Shown: positions 56,433 through 64,000 of the stretch, piece by piece | How positions within the stretch are numbered: the stretch's first letter is position 1 | Layout: every line of letters begins with the position of its first letter | Origin: Fibrobacter sp. UBA7003 | Lineage (GTDB): Bacteria > Fibrobacterota > Fibrobacteria > Fibrobacterales > Fibrobacteraceae | NCBI GenBank assembly: GCA_002449765.1 | Contig: DJXN01000012.1 | Span: forward strand, 1-64,000 | Direction of reading: 5' to 3' | Length of the DNA: 64,000 nucleotides | Program-made: the position numbers and the translations under genes | The notes under the pieces: model-generated | Told to the model about the DNA's origin: nothing | Seen by the model: the letters and a program-made list of their open reading frames with translations, nothing else | Database searches by the model: none

Positions 56433-57113
56433 ATGGATAGTCTGGAACTAAAGGTCATCGCGCGAATCGAAAGCGACTTTCCCGAAAAATTCGGGATTCC
56501 GAGGCAGAGCGGGATAGTTCCCGCGCTGCGTTCCACGATCCGTTTCGAACCAGAATTCCGCAACGCCGATGCCCTGCGTGGACTTGACGGATTCAGCCAC
56601 CTGTGGCTCCTCTGGATTTTCTCGGAGAACGTGCGCGACACCTGGAAACCGACCGTACGGCCGCCCAGACTCGGAGGCAACACTCGGCTCGGGGTATTCG
56701 CGACCCGCAGCAGTTTCCGCCCCAACCCCATCGCAATGAGTTGCGTGAAAATCGAGGAAATCCGGCTAGAAGGTTGCGACGGGCCCGAAATTGTCGTGAG
56801 CGGCGCAGACCTCATGGACGGCACCCCCATCGTGGATATCAAGCCCTACCTGCCGTACGCGGACGCCATCTCCGATGCGAAGGGAGGTTTCGCCACGGCA
56901 GTCGCCGAAGACAAGCTCCCCGTGGTCGTTCCCGCGGAACTCGCAGGCGCTCTTCCTGCAGAAAAAATGGACGCCCTCAGGGAAGTCCTCGCGCAAGACC
57001 CGCGCCCGCATTACCAAGACGACCCCGAACGCATTTACGGATTCCCGTTCGCAGGCAAGGAAATCAAGTTCAAGGTCAACGAAAAAGGCCTAAGCGTAGT
57101 TTCCATCGCCTAG
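56433..57113 (+). CDS. TrmO, tRNA t6A37 N6-methyltransferase (TsaA family)
   Basis: 226 residues. The conserved core is LDGFSHLWLLWIFSENVRDT, RPPRLGGNTRLGVFATRSSF, RPNPIAMSCVKIEEI, VSGADLMDGTPIVDIKPYLP. This is the TsaA/TrmO beta-barrel that methylates the N6 of t6A at position 37 in tRNA-Thr. The C-terminal part (DPERIYGFPFAGKEIKFKV) matches the extension seen in TrmO. It is predicted to be cytoplasmic. Confidence 0.9.
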   Translation: MDSLELKVIARIESDFPEKFGIPRQSGIVPALRSTIRFEPEFRNADALRGLDGFSHLWLLWIFSENVRDTWKPTVRPPRLGGNTRLGVFATRSSFRPNPIAMSCVKIEEIRLEGCDGPEIVVSGADLMDGTPIVDIKPYLPYADAISDAKGGFATAVAEDKLPVVVPAELAGALPAEKMDALREVLAQDPRPHYQDDPERIYGFPFAGKEIKFKVNEKGLSVVSIA

Positions 57114-57166
57114 GCCTCATCACCACCCCTGGTTGCTTCTCCAACCTAACCCCAAAGAGGTGATTT

Positions 57167-58402
57167 TTACTTAATCTTCAACTTCTGCACCGAGCGAACA
57201 GCGCCCACCTCAACAGAAACGATGTAGTTTCCAGACGGAAGCATCGCGGAATCGAACCCGAGCATGCCACCGGCATAGCTGCTGCCAAAGTCAAGGACCT
57301 CGTTTCCAAGCAAGCTGTAGACCTTCGCGACAATGCGGTTCGCGGACGCCATGACCGGGACGGACACGCGGTTATCCTTCACGACTACCTTTCCGATGAT
57401 TCCGGACTGAGCCTGTTGCAAATCAATGGCATCCGTCGCAGAAGATTTCGGCCAAGACCAATTGTGATGGCTGGAACTGGACGCCGCGCTCGACGAACTT
57501 TCGGCCTGCTGGCTGCTGCTTGACTTCGCCTCGGAACTGCTCGATGCAGCTACGGTCGCAGGCTTGACCTTGTCGCCCAGGACCTCGATCATCTTCTCGG
57601 CGTAGCGCTTACCGAAGTCGCGGTATTCCTGTGCGGTAAAGTGCACGTTCTGGCCATCGCCCAGAGCCTGGTTGAACCCTTCGGAAGAGACTACGTAGAA
57701 GTTCTTGGACTGCTGCGGGAGCTTCGCGATGTTGTTGTTCGCGCCGGCACTCACACCGCTGCGCAGCACTTCGCCCGCAAGGAACGGGATGTCGTCGCCG
57801 AGGCCCAAGTCCTTGATGATGTTGCTGTAGACCCTCTTGACATTGGAGGACCACTGGCCGTCACCGGCATCCGTTTCGCCCTGGTGGAAGATGATGCCCT
57901 TGATGACACCGACTTCCTGCGCCTTCTTGGCCATCTCGATCAAGCGGCCATAGGGATTTCCGCCGTATTCATTAATGCGTTGAATCATCCAACTCTGGCT
58001 CTGCTGCGAACTGACATAACTTTTATAGTTGTCCTTGTCGAACAGCTTGATGCTGCAACCTGCAACAGCGACCACAATGACGCCCACCTTGATCTGGGAA
58101 TCGGTCTTTTCGACCATCGTGCGGCCGAAGTAGTCCGTGGGGCCAAGCTTCGCGCCCTGGCAATGGGCCAGCGGCGGAACGGCAGTAGACCATTTGCCTT
58201 TGGTCTTCCCGGAGCAAGAGCCATTGTCGGCCGCCCAGAGAACCTGGAATCGGTCGTCGACAGACTTGTCCTGTTGCCCGATATCGCCCTGGCCTTCCAT
58301 GTTGGACTGGCCGAAAGCGAGATAGATGTGGAAATTCGGGTCCGGCGCTGCATATACAGCCGAAGCAACGCACGCTGCGAGTGCAATTTTCTTTAGATTC
58401 AT
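57167..58402 (-). CDS. Secreted SGNH-type esterase (CE6/sialate O-acetylesterase-like) with C-terminal sorting-like domain
   Basis: 411 residues. ATG 58402 has GGAG six bases upstream and begins a signal (MNLKKIALAACVASAVYA). The catalytic domain starts IYLAFGQSNMEGQGDIGQ (nucleophile Ser), has GIIFHQGETDAGDGQWS (conserved QGExD) and NVHFTAQEYRDFG (His of the triad). It resembles carbohydrate esterases of the acetylxylan esterase/sialate O-acetylesterase group, so it may deacetylate plant polysaccharides. A Ser-rich linker (about 300-330) leads to a C-terminal beta domain ending with KVYSLLGNEVLDFG, LPSGNYIVSVEVG and LKIK, similar to type IX secretion sorting domains. Confidence 0.85.
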   Translation of the reverse strand: MNLKKIALAACVASAVYAAPDPNFHIYLAFGQSNMEGQGDIGQQDKSVDDRFQVLWAADNGSCSGKTKGKWSTAVPPLAHCQGAKLGPTDYFGRTMVEKTDSQIKVGVIVVAVAGCSIKLFDKDNYKSYVSSQQSQSWMIQRINEYGGNPYGRLIEMAKKAQEVGVIKGIIFHQGETDAGDGQWSSNVKRVYSNIIKDLGLGDDIPFLAGEVLRSGVSAGANNNIAKLPQQSKNFYVVSSEGFNQALGDGQNVHFTAQEYRDFGKRYAEKMIEVLGDKVKPATVAASSSSEAKSSSSQQAESSSSAASSSSHHNWSWPKSSATDAIDLQQAQSGIIGKVVVKDNRVSVPVMASANRIVAKVYSLLGNEVLDFGSSYAGGMLGFDSAMLPSGNYIVSVEVGAVRSVQKLKIK

Positions 58403-58616
58403 TTTATACTCCATAACACAGACAGGTAACCAGCCCGTCACCATGTAAAATAAATCATAAACGCTGGATAATCGCGCCTAGAATCCAGATTCCGTTGTAT
58501 AAAAAAGCAACACCGGCCCCTTTTTAAGGCTCAATAACATCAAAAAAAGATATGTCGACTAGCTAGTTGCAAAAGTTTTATATATATTCCCTAAAAACAC
58601 TATCCGGAGAAGTTCT

Positions 58617-59126
58617 ATGAAAAAAATTTTCCTGACCGCCCTTGCCGCAGCAAGCCTCTCGCTCCTTTCTGCCTGTGGAGACGACCCCGAACCGACCATG
58701 GTCGAAAAGTGCGCCAACGGTCTGAGCAAGGACTGCCTCGTCGGCACCTGGAACCTCCAGGCCATCAAGACACTCGACCTGAGCAGCGTCCACATCGACT
58801 TCGGTACAACACCGAGCACGATCGAGTTTACCAAGGACGGCAAGTTCACCTTCACCTGCACCTCCAACACGTCCGAATCCGAAATGGCGGGCCGCGGATG
58901 TGCTGGGCAGAGTTCGTTCGGAACGTGGGAAATCGCAGGCGCGAACCTGAACATCAAAATCGACATTTCCCGTTGCGGCGAACCCGTCGAAGGAAACTAC
59001 ACGGTCACGCCGACCATCAACGACACCTACATGGACTTTCACGGACTCCTGTTCCATGTGAACGACATGACGGACCCGCTCACCAACAAGAACGCGACGG
59101 AATACTACATCCGCGCGGCAAACTAA
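58617..59126 (+). CDS. Small lipoprotein, lipocalin-like
   Basis: 169 residues. The signal ends in the lipobox LLSAC. The body (CLVGTWNLQAIKTLDLSS, FTKDGKFTFTCTSN, FGTWEIAGANLNIKID) has the GTW start and strands of the lipocalin-like/DUF4923-type small barrels. Four mature Cys may form disulfides. The gene ends four bases inside the convergent transglutaminase gene. The 172 bases before it (58445-58616) are AT-rich with no feature beyond a GGAGAA ribosome site. Confidence 0.7.
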   Translation: MKKIFLTALAAASLSLLSACGDDPEPTMVEKCANGLSKDCLVGTWNLQAIKTLDLSSVHIDFGTTPSTIEFTKDGKFTFTCTSNTSESEMAGRGCAGQSSFGTWEIAGANLNIKIDISRCGEPVEGNYTVTPTINDTYMDFHGLLFHVNDMTDPLTNKNATEYYIRAAN

Positions 59127-61093
59127 CGGCGCCAGCGGTTCTTCTCGTAATCGCGAATTACATCCAGGGCACGCTCGAAGAGGGCGCGCCTTTTTTGCGG
59201 GATACCCTCTGTATTTTCTATCCGCCGCAAGAACGCCCCGACCGTTTCTCCGGGCTTGCGGACAAGCCCGAGCCTAACAAGTGCTTTTTCCGCAGAATCG
59301 AGCCCCTTGACCCAGTGCTGCACGGACTGCGCGTATCCCGCATTTGACTTGCGGCGACGGAGCCCCCGCACGAACCTGAAAGCAACAACCGCAAGCGCGA
59401 TGCACCCGAGAACCACATAGAGAGCGGCACCCGAAAGGATATTCTGCACGGCATCCTGCCAGGAATTCAAGGCAAGCCTCCATTCCCCATCGCGCAACAC
59501 GTGGAAAACGCGGGCCGCACGCGCACGCACCCATTCAAACTTCATGTCTAACCAGGAGGGGCTTTCCATCTTCACCACAAAGAGCGGTGGAGTCGGGTCG
59601 AATGTCGTCCAGAACGCCATGTTGCGCATCTCTACCCACGCATGCGAGGAATTCCGGCGGAATATTGCATACGGGCGCCCCGGTTCGACTTCCGGGCGGG
59701 CAAAACCCGTCACATAACGAGCCTTGATTCCAGCACGGCGCAACAGGAGCACAGACAACGTTGCATAATACTCGCAATAGCCGGAGCGGGTCGCCCAGAA
59801 GACCCGAAGCGGGTCTGCCTTCGCGCCCAGCTTGGCGGCAGCCTCCTTGGAATCGTCGACCTTCAAGGAATACGCAAAATGATTCAAGAAATAAGAACGG
59901 ATAGCGTCGGAATATCTAGAAGGTTTCATTATAGCCGGTTTCTCGGGTATCGTATCGAGTCCCATTTCCATCGCGACTGTATCAAGGAAGCCAACGAGGG
60001 GCGCAAAGACCTGCAGGTAGGAACTGTCCGGCGTATCGTTACCATATGTACCCGCAACAAACGGCCCCGTGGAGCCGCTCGGCAACGGCATATAGTAGAA
60101 CCAGTCACCACGGCGAGTTTCACCCTGCTTGAATATATTCGACCTGAAATATTCCACGGAATCCGCATTCTTCATAGCAACCGCAACGGCATCGTAAGGG
60201 GCGAAAATAAATCCGAAATTGTCGAGTGTAGACTGCACCCACACCGGGCGCGTACTATCGGCAGACGACACGGAATCGCGGGTCTCGAACACGGCGTAAT
60301 CCACCTTGTAGCGCGAAGCGTAGAGCATGCGGTCGTGGTGTGCCGGAAGTTTCCAGATGCCACCCACGTATTTTTCGTACACGGCTGCGCGCATATACTT
60401 CGGAGCGAGAGTATCCCACACGCGCAATACGACCTCGCGGTTGTACTTGCCTGCAAAGTTGGATTCGAACGACCCGAGCTTTACCACAGGGTCAAAGCCC
60501 ATCAGGTTGCGTTTCTCATAGTAGTTCGCCATGCGCTCGGCGCTGTAGCTGCGGTGATGACGCCAGTACTGGAATCCCGCATACGAGATGGCGGAGAAGC
60601 CCGCCAAAAGGAGCAGAAACAGCGCATGTTTCCACCACTTGACTCGGGGCCTGGCGTAGGCATGGACAAGGATCAGGAGCGCCACAAGGACCGCCGCAGC
60701 TCCGTTTCCATACCCCTGATAGCAGCTCAACAGCATCGCCGCCACGCCATTGAAGAGGATAAAGACATCGTGTCCGCCATTGCCTAGACTTCGCATCTGC
60801 AACAAAGCAAGCGACAAGAGATAATATGCGGGAATATACACCAGCCATGGAGAAATTCCATATTCCGCCTGCGGGCTAAGCACCCACCAGATGGCAAAGG
60901 GAACAATCAGCCCGTAGGCTATCGACTTGCGGTACACAGGATTGCGCGAGGCATCGTTGCGGAAAAACACCACCATGAAAGCCGCAAAGAAAATAAAGCC
61001 CAGCCAAACCAACCCCGAAGAGAATCCCAGGTTGATGCTAGTCATGCCAAGGAGAAGCAACTTCGCCCATTCGCGCAGGGTGAATTTTTTCAT
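59123..61093 (-). CDS. Transglutaminase-like membrane protein (TgpA type)
   Basis: 656 residues. The N-terminal third has about six membrane helices. A periplasmic domain contains the papain-like core: WATRSGYCEYYATLSVLLLR (catalytic Cys), NSSHAWVEM (His) and FWTTFDPTPPLF (Asp). Another membrane helix (AALYVVLGCIALAVVAFRFV) and a cytoplasmic C-terminal segment (about 560-656) follow. TgpA-like proteins form conserved clusters with DUF58 and MoxR proteins; their substrate is unknown. The start overlaps the DUF58 gene by 4 nt. Confidence 0.88.
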   Translation of the reverse strand: MKKFTLREWAKLLLLGMTSINLGFSSGLVWLGFIFFAAFMVVFFRNDASRNPVYRKSIAYGLIVPFAIWWVLSPQAEYGISPWLVYIPAYYLLSLALLQMRSLGNGGHDVFILFNGVAAMLLSCYQGYGNGAAAVLVALLILVHAYARPRVKWWKHALFLLLLAGFSAISYAGFQYWRHHRSYSAERMANYYEKRNLMGFDPVVKLGSFESNFAGKYNREVVLRVWDTLAPKYMRAAVYEKYVGGIWKLPAHHDRMLYASRYKVDYAVFETRDSVSSADSTRPVWVQSTLDNFGFIFAPYDAVAVAMKNADSVEYFRSNIFKQGETRRGDWFYYMPLPSGSTGPFVAGTYGNDTPDSSYLQVFAPLVGFLDTVAMEMGLDTIPEKPAIMKPSRYSDAIRSYFLNHFAYSLKVDDSKEAAAKLGAKADPLRVFWATRSGYCEYYATLSVLLLRRAGIKARYVTGFARPEVEPGRPYAIFRRNSSHAWVEMRNMAFWTTFDPTPPLFVVKMESPSWLDMKFEWVRARAARVFHVLRDGEWRLALNSWQDAVQNILSGAALYVVLGCIALAVVAFRFVRGLRRRKSNAGYAQSVQHWVKGLDSAEKALVRLGLVRKPGETVGAFLRRIENTEGIPQKRRALFERALDVIRDYEKNRWRR

Positions 61094-62316
61094 AGCGCCA
61101 CCCCCTCCGCATCAAGCCTATCCAAGTCGACAAACAGCGCGTCTTCCGCACATTCCTTCGCAGCCGACGAGGCTACAACAACCTGCTTATGGACAAGCGG
61201 GTTTGATTCCACCTCAAGCCCCAGCCGAAGCACTGGTCCCATCGGGCGGGCCGCGGGCGACCAGACTTTACCTGCAGGCGATCTTGCAGACGAGCCGCGA
61301 ACCCACCTTTCGAATACTTCCGCACGCGGGATGCGCGCCAAGGCCTCCAGGCAAGCGTCGAAGCGGCTGTCCGCATTCAGCGCAATCTCGCTGTCGCAAA
61401 TGAAGAGCCTACCGAGGATTCCACGCTCGCACAGCCAATGGCAAACGCCGGCCGCTAGCCGGATCAAGGGTTCCACGCGGTACTTTTCCTGTATCGAGCG
61501 CGCGGCGACATCAACGACAAGCACGACACCCGCACCGCGTTCCACCTCGAATTCCTTGGTGAAAGGGCGACCGTAGCGTGCGAACGCCTTGTGGTGCAAA
61601 TCGCGCAGGGAATCGCCTTCGCGGTATTCGCGCACGCCCACAAAGTCGAGTCCGCGTCCGAAATCCGGCATGAGGAGCGGGGCGAACGCCTGGCCGTTCT
61701 TCCCCATCGTGAGATAGGCAAACGAACGCAACGCAATCTCGCGCGGGTACACGAGAAGTTCGGCTTCCCCGCAGACAAAGGGCCAGCAGAGCATTCCCCT
61801 GATCTCGGGAACGACAAGCGACACGCGCGGAATCACGAAGGCCCCGCGGCGCGACGTAGCTATATCGCAACGCAGCGTGTGGTCGCTCCCGGGCGCGCAT
61901 AGCGTCGCGGGCCCGGATTCCTTGCAGACAAGCGAAGTATCTATCCGTTCGCAAGAAAGCGTCGCGTAGTCAAGAGGACTCAGGGCGCGGAACTGGAGCT
62001 CGACATGCGCGACATTCCCTTCCACCGCATTCACGACGCGGATACCGCGGCCTTCGATACGGGTCTTGCGCGCCGTCATGAAAAGCGACGGGACAAGCGT
62101 CAGCATGAAGAGGAAGCAGACTCCCGAGAAAACCCACGGCAGCCAGAAATTCGCGACAAAGCCCACCACCAGCGAAAACAGGAACAGGCTCGCACAGGCG
62201 CGGCCCGCATAGGTGAAGCGTTCGCGCCACAGGTAATAGAGCCGCATCAGGATTCCGGCACGGCGCGGAGTCCTGGGGATAGAATCCAGAAACCACTTGA
62301 AAAACGACTGCCTCAA
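61090..62316 (-). CDS. DUF58-domain protein
   Basis: 408 residues. Two N-terminal membrane helices (ACASLFLFSLVVGFVANFWL and a second one) are followed by a beta domain. The DUF58 hallmark is RGLDFVGVREYREGDSLRDL followed by HHKAFARYG, and a von Willebrand A-like region VVLVVDVAARS follows. These proteins work with a MoxR ATPase. Middle gene of the moxR-DUF58-transglutaminase operon; 4-nt overlap downstream and 2-nt gap upstream. Confidence 0.88.
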   Translation of the reverse strand: MRQSFFKWFLDSIPRTPRRAGILMRLYYLWRERFTYAGRACASLFLFSLVVGFVANFWLPWVFSGVCFLFMLTLVPSLFMTARKTRIEGRGIRVVNAVEGNVAHVELQFRALSPLDYATLSCERIDTSLVCKESGPATLCAPGSDHTLRCDIATSRRGAFVIPRVSLVVPEIRGMLCWPFVCGEAELLVYPREIALRSFAYLTMGKNGQAFAPLLMPDFGRGLDFVGVREYREGDSLRDLHHKAFARYGRPFTKEFEVERGAGVVLVVDVAARSIQEKYRVEPLIRLAAGVCHWLCERGILGRLFICDSEIALNADSRFDACLEALARIPRAEVFERWVRGSSARSPAGKVWSPAARPMGPVLRLGLEVESNPLVHKQVVVASSAAKECAEDALFVDLDRLDAEGVAL

Positions 62317-62318
62317 GC

Positions 62319-63242
62319 TTACCTGGGGATAGACGTTTGCGAGAGGATTCCCGAGAGAATGGCATGCGATGCGCCGGGCGCACTTTCTTTCGCGAACACG
62401 CGGTGTTCCATCACCGGGTAGAACACCCTCTGGATATCATCGGGATTCACGAAATCGCGCCCCGCGACAAATGCGCACGCCCTCGCCATCGAAAGCAGGT
62501 TGATTCCTGCGCGCGGGCTTGCGGCAAGCCGCACCCCCGCATCGCCGCGCGTCGCCTGCACGAGCGACACCGCATAGCGTTCCAGCGACTCGTCGACATG
62601 GACATCCCGCACCTGGGCCCGCGCGTCCAGGACGCCTTCCGGCGACGTCACCGCGCCGAGCTTTGCCAAAGGCCGCCCCGCGCGGTGGCTCCTCACGATG
62701 TCGAGTTCTGTCTCCGCCGTGGGGTAGCCGAGCGAAAGCCGTATCATGAAGCGGTCCATCTGCGCCTCGGGAAGCGGGAAAACCCCGTGGAATTCCACCG
62801 GGTTCTCGGTCGCGAGCACCATGAAGAGTTCGGGCAGCGCGTGGCGTTCGCCCTCGAGGCTCACCTGCCGCTCTTCCATCGCTTCCAGGAGGGCGCTCTG
62901 CGTGCGCGGCGAGGCTCGGTTGATTTCATCGGCCAGGAGCACCTGGGTAAACACGGGTCCCTTGCGAATTTCGAACTCGCCCGTATTCGCCTTGAACACC
63001 GCACCTCCCGTCACGTCGGCGGGCAAAAGGTCGGGCGTGAACTGGATACGCGCGAAGTCGGCACCGACAGCCGCCGCCAGCGCCTTCGCGAGCGTCGTCT
63101 TGCCCGTGCCGGGCACATCCTCGATCAGCACGTGGCCATCGGCAAGGAGCGCCATCACAAGCAGTTCAACGGAATCGTGCTTTCCAAGCAGCACGGAATC
63201 AAGAGCGTCAACAAGTTTTTTCACCATATCCGTAAAATACAT
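62319..63242 (-). CDS. MoxR-family AAA+ ATPase
   Basis: 307 residues. Walker A is in EDVPGTGKTTLAKALAA and Walker B in VLLADEINRASPRTQSALLE. LFMVLATENPVEFHGVFPLP and FPLPEAQMDRFMIRL are the sensor 1 and arginine-region motifs. MoxR ATPases act as chaperones for metal or protein-complex assembly together with DUF58 proteins. Two starts are possible (ATG 63242 or 63227); the former has a better-spaced GGCGGA. First gene of the three-gene operon, divergent from mnmA. Confidence 0.92.
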   Translation of the reverse strand: MYFTDMVKKLVDALDSVLLGKHDSVELLVMALLADGHVLIEDVPGTGKTTLAKALAAAVGADFARIQFTPDLLPADVTGGAVFKANTGEFEIRKGPVFTQVLLADEINRASPRTQSALLEAMEERQVSLEGERHALPELFMVLATENPVEFHGVFPLPEAQMDRFMIRLSLGYPTAETELDIVRSHRAGRPLAKLGAVTSPEGVLDARAQVRDVHVDESLERYAVSLVQATRGDAGVRLAASPRAGINLLSMARACAFVAGRDFVNPDDIQRVFYPVMEHRVFAKESAPGASHAILSGILSQTSIPR

Positions 63243-63312
63243 TTCTATCCGCCCGCGCGGTTCAGAAATTTTCGCAAAAATGCCCGCCTTTCTTCTTTTC
63301 TATATTTTTGGT

Positions 63313-64000
63313 ATGGAAATAGAGAAGCAAACCGTCGCCGTAGGGCTTTCCGGAGGAGTCGACTCCTCGCTCGCCGCCTGGACCCTCAAGCAGCAGGGCT
63401 ACAACGTCGTGGGCATCACCATGTCCACATGGGACAACTCCATCCCCGGCATGCCCAAGATCGAGGGCCGTTCCGGATGCTTCGGCCCCAACGAGGACGA
63501 AAGCATCGCCGAGGCGCAGGAAATCGCGAAACGCATGGGAATCCCGCACTACACCGTCCCCGTCTCCGACGAATACAAGCGCCAGGTGCTCGACTATTTC
63601 CGCAGCGAATACCGCGCGGGCCGCACCCCCAACCCCTGCGTCCGCTGCAATCAGACCATCAAGTTCGGCGCCCTCCTGCATACCGCACGCAAGATGGGAA
63701 TCGCCTTCGACCGATTCGCCACCGGCCACTACGCGCGCCTCGAATTTACCACCCCCGACAGGCCGTTCCTCTACCGTGCCGCCGACAATTCTAAGGACCA
63801 GTCGTACTTCCTTTCGAGACTGAGCATGGACCAGCTTTCCACCGTCATCTTCCCGCTCGGCGGCATGCACAAGGAAGACGTGAAGAACCTGGCCCGCGAC
63901 CTCGGCTGGAACGACTACGCCGACAAGAAGGAAAGCCAGGACTTCCTCGAATGCGGAGACTACTCCGTACTCTTCGACGAGAGCGACAACGTCCCCGGCG
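63313..64000 (+). CDS. mnmA: MnmA, tRNA-specific 2-thiouridylase, 3' end cut by window edge
   Basis: 229 codons are visible before the window ends. The N-terminal PP-loop is VAVGLSGGVDSSLAAWTL. The first catalytic Cys region is GRTPNPCVRCNQTIKFGALL, followed by RFATGHYARLE and DQSYFLSRLS. The second catalytic Cys is probably in SQDFLECGDY. MnmA adds sulfur to U34 of tRNA-Lys, -Glu and -Gln, so it also modifies glutamine tRNAs with U34, but not the CUG species encoded at 30694. It is divergent from moxR with a 70-base gap. Confidence 0.93.
   Translation, partial: MEIEKQTVAVGLSGGVDSSLAAWTLKQQGYNVVGITMSTWDNSIPGMPKIEGRSGCFGPNEDESIAEAQEIAKRMGIPHYTVPVSDEYKRQVLDYFRSEYRAGRTPNPCVRCNQTIKFGALLHTARKMGIAFDRFATGHYARLEFTTPDRPFLYRAADNSKDQSYFLSRLSMDQLSTVIFPLGGMHKEDVKNLARDLGWNDYADKKESQDFLECGDYSVLFDESDNVPG

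Noticed and set aside
62337..63794. 485-codon plus-strand ORF spanning moxR and the mnmA start
   Set aside because: It crosses two genes with clear motifs in other frames; Arg/His-rich translation is typical of antisense frames in GC-rich DNA.

Overview
The window looks like a chromosomal segment of a Fibrobacter species (phylum Fibrobacterota, fibre-degrading gut bacteria). The evidence is direct: five lipoproteins carry the Fibrobacter 'major paralogous' FISUMP domain (TIGR02145) behind long serine-rich linkers. There is also a TIGR02147 regulator of the type expanded in Fibrobacter, a pair of PCMD-type lipoproteins, and a secreted esterase with a C-terminal sorting-like domain. Most of the window is compact, moderately GC-rich housekeeping sequence; the first 6.3 kb is accessory.

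Region by region. 1-4007: three tandem FISUMP lipoproteins (the first cut by the window edge), each followed 16-30 nt later by a 30-40 codon ORF ending in an LEPR-xLL motif and then a stop. 4008-6288: two toxin-antitoxin-like modules punctuated by three copies of a hairpin-rich interspersed repeat. 6298-9170: larB-larC-larE for the nickel-pincer cofactor, larC being broken by a -1 frameshift. 9225-12039: tatC, tatA, a Tat-exported DUF362 protein and a small membrane protein, all on the minus strand. 12187-14359: a MerR-family regulator, a flavodoxin-like reductase and a metallo-beta-lactamase-fold hydrolase on the plus strand. Three near-identical MerR-type palindromes (9186, 12079, 12132) tie lar, Tat/DUF362 and merR/flavodoxin into one probable regulon.

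14361-20663: GNAT acetyltransferase, a lipocalin-like exported protein, a eukaryote-type HisA, a GT4 glycosyltransferase, tldD, hisF and thioredoxin. 20705-29866: cell-envelope genes (outer-membrane proteins, two PCMD lipoproteins, a triple-FISUMP lipoprotein, a DUF1007 protein with an EF-hand-like loop, a PEGA protein). 29895-33064: rRNA methyltransferase, tRNA-Gln(CUG), and a lipoprotein translationally coupled to a TIGR02147 regulator. 33312-39540: a degenerate alpha/beta hydrolase, two unknown proteins, lpxH, a lipoprotein, rsmI and an extended lnt. 39583-43335: SNF2-type helicase. 43456-44058: an AT-rich lipoprotein gene.

44113-51112 is the conserved translation operon rimP-nusA-infB-rbfA-truB-ribF on the minus strand. 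After it come a Cof-type phosphatase, a fifth FISUMP lipoprotein, a membrane pyrophosphatase, an unknown multi-pass protein, trmO, a secreted GDSL/SGNH-like esterase, a small lipoprotein, the moxR-DUF58-transglutaminase operon, and the 5' part of mnmA running off the end.

The items most likely to be new are the LEPR-xLL micro-ORFs alternating with FISUMP lipoproteins, the MerR regulon joining Tat export and the Lar cofactor genes, and a REP-like repeat that has been absorbed into lipoprotein coding sequence. No rRNA, CRISPR array, prophage or intact insertion sequence was seen.
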